Shown piece after piece: positions 57,614 through 64,000 of a DNA stretch of 64,000 nucleotides (within the stretch, counting starts at the first letter, position 1; every line of letters starts with the position of its first letter). This DNA is from CAYZJB01 sp964478735 (GTDB taxonomy: Bacteria > CLD3 > SB21). Under the pieces are notes generated by a model. The model was not told the origin of the DNA. It did not search any database and was given only the letters and a program-made list of their open reading frames with translations. Made by a program: the position numbers and the translations under genes. The stretch lies in NCBI GenBank assembly GCA_964478735.1, contig CAYZJB010000009.1:1-64000 (forward strand). The letters run 5' to 3'.

Positions 57614-60600
57614 ATGAAGACCCTGGTGATGCTTGTGTGGTGCGCATCGTCGATGGCCGCGCAGACGGTCATTACGAAATGGAATATTCTGAGCGGGCAT
57701 ACCCATCAGATCGCCGACATGACCTTCAGCCCGAACGGCAAGTATCTCGCGAGCGTCGGCTATTACCACGAAGGGCGGATATGGGACGTCGAGAAAAAGA
57801 CCCTTCACAAAACTATCGACCATGAAGAACAATTCTACGTCTCCTCCGCGGCGTTTTCACCGGACGGCAAGCTTCTTGTAACCGGGACGAAAGGACGGAA
57901 ACTGATTACCGAACGTGAAGGCGTGATGTTTTTGTGGAACGTCGAGACGGGAGGGATGATCAGAAAAATCGAAGTCGGTTCCGGTGAGATCAACGACGTG
58001 GCATACAGTCCGGACGGCCAGTACGTCGCGTGTGCCAACAAGGAAAAGACCATCAGCATTTTTTCGACGACGGGAAAATTACTCAAGACGTTAACGGGCC
58101 ATGACCGCCCGGTTCGTGCGATCGAATTCAGCCCGGATGGAAAAAAATTACTCAGCGTACAGGAATTCGGCGGGATGGCATTGTGGGACGTGGCGACCGG
58201 GGAAAACCTTGCCACGTGGACGAATAAACGGGACCGGCCGTCGTCCGTAGGATTTACACGTGACGGCAAGATCATGTATTGCCTGCAGCCGGGAAGCGGC
58301 GTCGATTGCTGGAAGGTCGAAACCGGTGAACCCATGACCCCGAAGGTTTTTTCCGACCCCAAAAAATTTCGCCCGGCGTCCGTCAGTTCCGATCTAGAAT
58401 TTTTTATGGCAAAACGTTTTCATTACCTGAGTCTTTTCAGTCTGGCGTCGTCGGACACCCTGTTCAAAATCAACGACTATCCGAAAGCCTACGAGTCCCA
58501 GCACACGTTTTCGCCGGACGGCAGATGGTTTGCCGCTTCCGATCGGAACGGGTCGCTCATTTTATGGTCGCTGGGTGTGCCAGCATCTTATGACGTGCGC
58601 CGATCGGCAAGCGCCGAGGCATCGTTTGAGTCGCTGGTCGGTGGTTCCACCGCGGCCATCGTCAAAGCGGAAAAAGTTGAAATCCAGACCGACGTCTGGA
58701 AACGCCTGTCCGGCCACACGGATCAGGTTCGCGGCATCGGTTTCATTTCCGGTGGACATCTGCTCGCGTCGGCCGGTTTTGACAAATCGGGACGGATATG
58801 GAATATCGACGTGGGCCAGGTCGTACGCAATTTGGCCGGCCATACCGCGCCCATCCAGCATTTGACGACGAGCTACGACGGGAAGTGGATTCTCAGCGGC
58901 GGTGGCGATCAAACGATTCGGATCTGGGACGCGGCGTCAGGTCAGCCGATCCGTACTCTCGCGTCGGATCAGGGATATTCGGTTTTTTCCATTGCCGTCA
59001 GTCAGGACAAACGGTACGTCGCCGCCGGGACTCAGTATAAAAAAATTCTTGTCTGGGACGGTCGGACGGGTCAAAAGCTCAAAACATTCGAAGGATCGGA
59101 TCGCCCGATCTACGCCGTTGCGTTCAGCAAGGACGGAAGTTTTTTATTCGGCGTAACCGGCCTCCAGATCAAACGCTGGACGATCACGACGGGTGAGGCG
59201 ACGATGCTGCGGGGCCATTCGTTCGAGTCCGGCCACAAACATTACGTCAACACGCTCGCCGCCAGTCCTGACGGGCGCTGGCTGGCGAGCGGAGGCAACG
59301 ACAATCGTGTGGTGCTCTGGGACGCGAATTCGTTGCAGGAAGTACGCGAGATGAAGGGGCACAGCGGTGAAATCCACTGTCTGACGTTTTCCAATGACGG
59401 CGGCCTGCTGGCCAGCGGCGGCGCCGACAAGGCCGTCAAACTCTGGTTGACCACTGACGGAAAAATGTTACGAACGTTTTCCGGCAATAACCATGAGATA
59501 CGCTGCGTGGCTTTTTCTTCCGACGGACGTTTCCTGGCCGCATCCGATGAAGGCGGCGAGATCGTTACATGGCAAATTCCCGACAACCTGTTAACCGGAG
59601 GAAAAATTTCAGCAGACAACACACCGCCCGTCATCACGGTGATCGAGCCGGCGGTCAAACGCGGCATGCGTCAGGCGATTCCGGCCAAAGACCTCGTCGT
59701 GCGCGGTACGGCAACCGATGAGAGCGGGATTCTGGAGGTCACGGTCAACGGGGTCGAAGCTCGTGTTACGGAAAAAGGCGAATTTGCCGCCAGTGTCAAA
59801 TTGACCATCGGTGACAATTTGATCACCGTCCGTGCCGTCGATACGAAAGACAATGCGGCGCAGGAAACGTTCACGGTCCTTCGGGAAACGGAGACGAAAT
59901 CTGCGACGGTCGTCAAGTCGATCGCTCGAACCGATTATGCGCTCGTGATCGCGACCGACGAATACGATTCCTGGCCCGATCTCGTCAATCCGATCAACGA
60001 CAGCCGTGCGTTGGAGAAAGAACTGACGGAACATTACGGTTTCAAGGTCGAACGGATCGAAAACCCGAACCTTTCCGGTATAATGGCCAAACTCCGCGAA
60101 TACGCGCAGAAACCGTACGCCGATAAGGACCAGTTCTTTATCTTTATTGCAGGTCACGGCCAGTTTGACAACGTGTTCAAAGAAGGTTATCTGGTCGCGA
60201 AAGACAGCAAGCGGGACGATGAATTGCGAACGTCGTACATGTCGCATTCCAACCTGCGGACCATCGTGAATAACATTCCGTGCAAACATATCTTTCTCGT
60301 CATGGACGTTTGTTTTGGCGGGACCTTCGATCCTTTGATCGCATCGCGGGGCGATGAATATTCCGATATGTCGAAAGATGAGTTTATCGAGCGCAAACTC
60401 AAACAAACGACGCGCAAGTACATGACGTCGGGCGGCAAGGAATACGTGCCGGACGGCGTTCCGGGCCGGCATTCGCCGTTTGCTCGCCGCCTGCTCGAGG
60501 CCCTCCGCAGCTACGGCGGCGCCGACGGTATTCTGACGCTGGCTGAACTGCAGGCATTCGTTGAAAAAACCTCACCTCAACCGCAAAGCGGTAAATTCGG

Positions 60601-60643
60601 CAACGACGAAGCGGGGAGCGATTTTTTATTTATCGTGCGATGA
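57614..60643 (+). CDS. Exported WD40-Ig-like-caspase (peptidase C14) protein, second
   Basis: A 1009-residue homologue of the preceding protein with two WD40 propellers (about 30-330 and 355-650; for example GHTDQVRGIGFISGGHLLAS, GHSGEIHCLTFSNDGGLLAS), an Ig-like domain (about 670-755), and the caspase domain (about 775-1005), dyad H848 in FIAGHGQFDN and C900 in VMDVCFGGTFD. Signal peptide MKTLVMLVWCASSMAAQ. GAGGA is 6 nt before the ATG. It lies 17 nt after its paralogue, so both are probably cotranscribed. The caspase domains are closely alike (GRHSPFA, GSDFLFI near the ends), pointing to a duplication with later gain or loss of one propeller. Confidence 0.92.
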   Translation: MKTLVMLVWCASSMAAQTVITKWNILSGHTHQIADMTFSPNGKYLASVGYYHEGRIWDVEKKTLHKTIDHEEQFYVSSAAFSPDGKLLVTGTKGRKLITEREGVMFLWNVETGGMIRKIEVGSGEINDVAYSPDGQYVACANKEKTISIFSTTGKLLKTLTGHDRPVRAIEFSPDGKKLLSVQEFGGMALWDVATGENLATWTNKRDRPSSVGFTRDGKIMYCLQPGSGVDCWKVETGEPMTPKVFSDPKKFRPASVSSDLEFFMAKRFHYLSLFSLASSDTLFKINDYPKAYESQHTFSPDGRWFAASDRNGSLILWSLGVPASYDVRRSASAEASFESLVGGSTAAIVKAEKVEIQTDVWKRLSGHTDQVRGIGFISGGHLLASAGFDKSGRIWNIDVGQVVRNLAGHTAPIQHLTTSYDGKWILSGGGDQTIRIWDAASGQPIRTLASDQGYSVFSIAVSQDKRYVAAGTQYKKILVWDGRTGQKLKTFEGSDRPIYAVAFSKDGSFLFGVTGLQIKRWTITTGEATMLRGHSFESGHKHYVNTLAASPDGRWLASGGNDNRVVLWDANSLQEVREMKGHSGEIHCLTFSNDGGLLASGGADKAVKLWLTTDGKMLRTFSGNNHEIRCVAFSSDGRFLAASDEGGEIVTWQIPDNLLTGGKISADNTPPVITVIEPAVKRGMRQAIPAKDLVVRGTATDESGILEVTVNGVEARVTEKGEFAASVKLTIGDNLITVRAVDTKDNAAQETFTVLRETETKSATVVKSIARTDYALVIATDEYDSWPDLVNPINDSRALEKELTEHYGFKVERIENPNLSGIMAKLREYAQKPYADKDQFFIFIAGHGQFDNVFKEGYLVAKDSKRDDELRTSYMSHSNLRTIVNNIPCKHIFLVMDVCFGGTFDPLIASRGDEYSDMSKDEFIERKLKQTTRKYMTSGGKEYVPDGVPGRHSPFARRLLEALRSYGGADGILTLAELQAFVEKTSPQPQSGKFGNDEAGSDFLFIVR

Positions 60644-60789
60644 CGTTTGTGACAGAGAACCCGCGTTCAAAAACCCGGGAACAGATCGCCGGTGCGATCA
60701 AAGACGCTCTCGGGTAGGTAGAAAATCCATTGACATCACGCTCCGAATGGTTGACCTTGCAAAACACCTTGCACGGAGAGGAGAGAGGC

Positions 60790-62760
60790 ATGAATACGAT
60801 CCACCGCTGGCTGATCGTTATAAGTGCGTTGTCGATGGCCCTCGGCAAACACACGCAGGCCCAGGATGCCAATTACTATTACCGGCTGACGACGATGTGG
60901 CAGGGCGACGAAAAGTCGCTTGACGTCGTCAATGACGGAAATAACAACCGTCTGTGGCTGAACGCCACCGTATCAAGTTCCGGACAATTCTGGAAACTGA
61001 CGCCGCTCCATGACGGGTACTTCCGCCTTACGAGCGATTTGCTCGGCGATGGTAAATCGCTGGACATCATCAACGACGGACAGAACAACAACACGCCCAC
61101 CATGGCGAATACGGGCAACTACTCGGGTCAATACTGGAAGATCAGTCCGCTGGGAAACGGTTACTACCGGTTGACAACGAACTGGCAGGGAGACGCGAAG
61201 TCGCTCGATATTGTTAATGACGGACAAAACAACAACCGGCCGATTCTGTCCAATACCGGTGACTACACGGGCCAGTACTGGAAACTGACCCGACTTCATC
61301 GGGTTGGAGAATCCGCGTCCCAGTCCGCGGCAATGAACTTGGCCCTCGGCAAGTTCTGCTCGACGAGCAGCCGTTCCCAGTGGTCGAACAATGAACAAGG
61401 CGCCGTCGACGGAATCAAAAACGGCGGTTTCGGATTTCATACCGAATCCGGCCCAGCATGGTGGCAGGTCGACCTGGAAAATAGCTGTACACTCGTCAAC
61501 GTTGTGATTTTCAACCGAATGGACTGCTGCCCGGAGCGTGCGCGGTACATTCAGATTTTATTGTCAGGCGACGGCGTGAATTTTACAACGGCTTATGCAC
61601 ACAACGGCAGCGCCTTCGGTGGCGTTTCGGATGGACGTCCTCTCAACGTGGCGCTCCACGGTGCGACGGCGCGTTACGTACGACTTCAGATTACCTCCGG
61701 CGATTATTTCCATCTTGACGAAGTGGAAGTGTATGGAGTTCCCGCCGCCGGCGATGAACGTCGGTCGGAAAATCAGGTTCTCGATCTTCAAGGAGGGTAC
61801 ATCGACTGCGGAAATCCGGGCAATTTGCGATACAGCCGCTCGTTTACACTCGAAGCTAAAATTTTCGCCGACTCATGGACATCTGAGAGTTGGAGAGGTT
61901 CCATCATCGGCAAAGACGACTGGGCAGAAGGCTCCCGGGGCTTTGTGATGCGGACGGGCGACAACGGGCGGCTCTCCATGACCCTGGGGCCTACGGGCGA
62001 TAACGGATGGCCTGAAGCGTTGTCTCCACCAACGATGAAACTTCGCCAGTGGCATCACGTGGCCGGAACGTACGACGGCTCCGTCTTGAAATTATACATC
62101 GACGGTCAGCCGGCCGGATCGGCGGCGTATCACGGCAGCGTTGCCGAATCGCCGTATCCGTTGAAAATAGGGTCCAGCGGCTACGACGACTCGAGACTTT
62201 TCGACGGCCGGATCGACAACGTGCGCATCTGGAACCGCGCGTTATCGGCCGATGAAATCCGCGACGCCGTGAATGCGGCTTGTACCGGAAACGAAGAAGG
62301 CCTTGCGTTGATGTACGACTTCGATGAGTCCGTCTCCGGGCGCGTCAAGGACGGCACGGCTTTCGGAAATCACGGAACGTTCAAAGGAAAAGCGCGGCTT
62401 GTTGCGGCATCGCAGACGACGGGTGAAGAGGGCGCCCATCATAAAACAGGTGACGGTGCCGGCGGAGTCGCGTTCGACTTTACGAAATACAAGATGAACC
62501 CGCCGCAGGAGGTCGGTATCCTGTTGACCCTGGCGGGTGTCTCGCAGGAGGACACGGACCTGGCGTGTACGGTGCTCGGTGCGGCGGCTTATGTGATCCA
62601 AAATGCAAAATCCATTTCCCTCAAAAAATCCGACGTCAACGATCTGTTGCAAAAGGTCCTGCAATTGAAGGCGAAGAAAATTTACAAGATCCCGTTTTTC
62701 CAGAAACTCATTGCCAACGGTGAAAAGGACCTGAATAAATTGCTCAAGAACATGCAATGA
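60790..62760 (+). CDS. Exported multi-lectin protein (ricin-F5/8C-LamG) with unknown C-terminal domain
   Basis: A 656-residue protein: signal peptide (to QAQ, about 25); ricin-type beta-trefoil with three clear repeats (about 28-170, each with GDxKSLDxVNDGxNNN and a QYWKL-type QxW); F5/8 type C (discoidin) domain (about 185-320; GPAWWQVDLENSCTLVNVV); LamG/ConA-like domain (about 325-540; LRQWHHVAGTYDGSVLKLYI). The last ~100 residues (from about 555) form a helical tail, DLLQKVLQLKAKKIYKIPFF, that I do not recognise. ATG 60790 is chosen from the AGGAGAGAGG just upstream and the signal peptide. Such glycan-binding domains suggest adhesion or a secreted effector; no catalytic motif is visible. 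Confidence 0.88.
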   Translation: MNTIHRWLIVISALSMALGKHTQAQDANYYYRLTTMWQGDEKSLDVVNDGNNNRLWLNATVSSSGQFWKLTPLHDGYFRLTSDLLGDGKSLDIINDGQNNNTPTMANTGNYSGQYWKISPLGNGYYRLTTNWQGDAKSLDIVNDGQNNNRPILSNTGDYTGQYWKLTRLHRVGESASQSAAMNLALGKFCSTSSRSQWSNNEQGAVDGIKNGGFGFHTESGPAWWQVDLENSCTLVNVVIFNRMDCCPERARYIQILLSGDGVNFTTAYAHNGSAFGGVSDGRPLNVALHGATARYVRLQITSGDYFHLDEVEVYGVPAAGDERRSENQVLDLQGGYIDCGNPGNLRYSRSFTLEAKIFADSWTSESWRGSIIGKDDWAEGSRGFVMRTGDNGRLSMTLGPTGDNGWPEALSPPTMKLRQWHHVAGTYDGSVLKLYIDGQPAGSAAYHGSVAESPYPLKIGSSGYDDSRLFDGRIDNVRIWNRALSADEIRDAVNAACTGNEEGLALMYDFDESVSGRVKDGTAFGNHGTFKGKARLVAASQTTGEEGAHHKTGDGAGGVAFDFTKYKMNPPQEVGILLTLAGVSQEDTDLACTVLGAAAYVIQNAKSISLKKSDVNDLLQKVLQLKAKKIYKIPFFQKLIANGEKDLNKLLKNMQ

Positions 62761-62897
62761 GGCATGCAAATACGGCAATCGGCGATCGGGGTGAACAGTT
62801 TGTTCGCGGCTTTTACCAAAACTTTATCGCTTGTTCATGATGGAATGGGAAAACGATTTCCTCGAAACAGGAAAAAAACTATCTCGACCCTGAGTCG

Positions 62898-63761
62898 ATG
62901 AATATCTGGTTGGATGACAAAAGGGGTGCGCTGGTCGACTGGATCACGCAGAAGTGGGTGATCCTTACGGGCAAGCGCATTATGTTTGACTCGTACCCCT
63001 GGCTGGAAGCGCCGATGGGAAAACCGGTCGGCATCGGCCGCGATTTTTATGAGCTATACGCGAGGGAAAATCGGCTCAGGATCGAAAATCGATCCGACGC
63101 GGGGCTACTGGATCATTTCGGAGCCCTCGATGACGGAAAATTCGACGTCCGTAGGATCGATCCACAAGTGGCCGATTTTTACGAACGCACGTCGTCGTAT
63201 GAAATGGACGCATGGTCGGAATGGTGCTCGTTCTTCAAACCCTTCGGCCTCATTCTGTCATATCTGTTCAGCAAACGATTGCAGCAGTTGAATGTGCCGC
63301 TGTCTCCTCTGGACACGGCCGCGGGCGTGCGGAGTAAAATCCTGAAGCTGAGCGATCCCGATTCCGGAAAGGTCCGGCATACGGCGTGGGTACGTGAACT
63401 CATCCGGAGCGATCACGTCATATACGCGGGAAGTTATTCGACCGTCTATATGCCGGGTTACGGCGGAACGTGCATCAAAGTGGCATTTCCATTGCCCAAT
63501 GGAAACGCGCTCGTCATCATGAAACCGGAAATTTTACCGGATGGTTCGTTTCAGGTAACGTCTGCCGGCCGCCGGTTTGGTGATCCGGGGTTTTATTTTA
63601 CATTGCACGACAGGAATGGAAAATACTATGCGCGCTACGTCAGGTCATTCAGAGAAAGTATTCGGGTCTATGTTTCAGGGAATGCAGTGCGCGCCGATCA
63701 CGTATTGACCCTGTTCAGTCTGCGTGTGTTGCATATCCACTACAAATTGACGAAGAAGTAA
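62898..63761 (+). CDS. Conserved hypothetical protein
   Basis: A 287-residue soluble protein with no signal peptide. It contains a conserved-looking run RTSSYEMDAWSEWCSFFKPF, then LSYLFSKRLQQLNVPLSPLD, and a beta-rich C-terminal half (IYAGSYSTVYMPGYGGTCIK, VAFPLPNGNALVIMKPEILP). I recall a family of unknown function with this pattern in other bacteria but no name or role. Upstream is a 137-nt gap without clear signals. Its start lacks a good ribosome site. Confidence 0.7.
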   Translation: MNIWLDDKRGALVDWITQKWVILTGKRIMFDSYPWLEAPMGKPVGIGRDFYELYARENRLRIENRSDAGLLDHFGALDDGKFDVRRIDPQVADFYERTSSYEMDAWSEWCSFFKPFGLILSYLFSKRLQQLNVPLSPLDTAAGVRSKILKLSDPDSGKVRHTAWVRELIRSDHVIYAGSYSTVYMPGYGGTCIKVAFPLPNGNALVIMKPEILPDGSFQVTSAGRRFGDPGFYFTLHDRNGKYYARYVRSFRESIRVYVSGNAVRADHVLTLFSLRVLHIHYKLTKK

Positions 63762-63810
63762 TACAGCGTATCGCAGTCGCGGGTCTCAAGCGAATAATTC
63801 CAGCGGATGT

Positions 63811-63829
63811 GGCCCCCTTGAAAGGGGGG
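63811..63829. repeat. Short GC-rich palindrome, REP-like
   Basis: CCCCCTT (63813-63819) and AAGGGGG (63822-63828) form a perfect 7-bp inverted repeat with a 2-nt centre. Palindromes of this type recur as dispersed elements in several FCB genomes; within this window I see only this copy. The rest of 63762-64000 has no supported gene; an ATTG tetranucleotide repeat lies near 63946-63963. Confidence 0.4.
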
Positions 63830-64000
63830 TACGCGAGGATTGGATTATGAAAAAACTCAAATTTTGAGAAAGAATTTATATCCAGATGGCGTATCCTTGA
63901 TACAGGAACTGAGATAAAGCCACGACAGGCGCGATTTGATGATTGAATTGATTGATTGATTGATCAGAGCCCTTGCATTTACTGAACTTATGGTCTATAT

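Noticed and set aside
1..64000. Prophage, conjugative element or insertion sequence
   Set aside because: I see no transposase, integrase, terminase, portal or relaxase gene, and no compositional break.

Overview
This 64 kb window is chromosomal sequence from an uncultured, Gram-negative bacterium, most likely a member of the FCB superphylum (Bacteroidota / Chlorobi-Ignavibacteria / Calditrichota / KSB1-like lineages). The reasons are a short 285-residue primary sigma factor without region 1.1, a SAM-I riboswitch over a metY-metX operon, a TonB/ExbB/ExbD1/ExbD2 cluster with TonB-dependent receptor, many signal-peptide and lipobox proteins, a DUF5916/CBM9-like outer membrane protein, and secreted WD40-caspase proteins. 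Three runs of exactly 100 N (35568-35667, 46353-46452, 55344-55443) show that this is a scaffold of joined contigs, probably a metagenome-assembled genome. Base composition is slightly GC-rich throughout, with no obvious compositional island.

Layout. 1-1585: decaying remnants (FtsX-type permease end, NTF2-like fragment) and an intact MacB-type ABC ATPase. 1582-4700 (minus): a mercury-type operon with a textbook MerR operator (19-bp spacer), encoding a YVTN beta-propeller lipoprotein, a GDCCVxC protein, MerR with all three Hg-binding cysteines, a MerT-MerP fusion, a 49-residue exported Cys-rich peptide and a lipoprotein. 4740-6477: threonine synthase and an SRPBCC protein. 6554-9375: a DGPF/YCII cluster (one pseudogene, two intact, one exported) ending in an ECF42-type sigma factor. 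9556-12605: PPK2 and PPK1, polyphosphate metabolism. 18683-12805 (minus): one SAM-I-controlled methionine operon (CoA-binding protein, metY, methyltransferase, metX, SDR, aspartokinase) with its terminator. Upstream of it lies a separate promoter-hairpin-terminator unit that may be an unrecognised small RNA (18717-18868).

19-32 kb: a DUF3052-like pseudogene, a SAP-domain protein, prfA and rpmE (with a terminator lodged against the prfA start codon), a TonB-dependent receptor, thioredoxin reductase, aroE, an ArnT-like glycosyltransferase, a PQQ-propeller lipoprotein and a PEGA protein. 31.9-35.5 kb: an ABATE/CGNR regulator divergent from a DUF5916 protein across a pair of concentric palindromes, then a DinB protein. 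35.8-46 kb: small lipoproteins, fumC, a DUF547 protein, a GT2, the primary sigma factor, dgt, a YbbR-like protein, tsaD and exbB-exbD-exbD-tonB.

46.1-46.7 kb holds a CAU-anticodon tRNA whose 3' end is repeated in a tandem array of 97-bp units, each with three hairpins. The array is broken by an assembly gap and its true copy number is unknown. 46.7-53.8 kb: a VOC protein, a PDZ-bearing M28 peptidase, a GT4, RNase P RNA, a polysaccharide deacetylase and a PlsC acyltransferase. 53.9-63.8 kb: an exported module of a beta-helix/TPR protein, two signal-peptide-bearing WD40-Ig-caspase proteins in tandem, a ricin/F5-8C/LamG lectin-like protein and a conserved protein of unknown function. The features most worth following are the tRNA-tail array, the exported caspase pair and its neighbours, the candidate small RNA, the concentric operator and the unusual mer operon.
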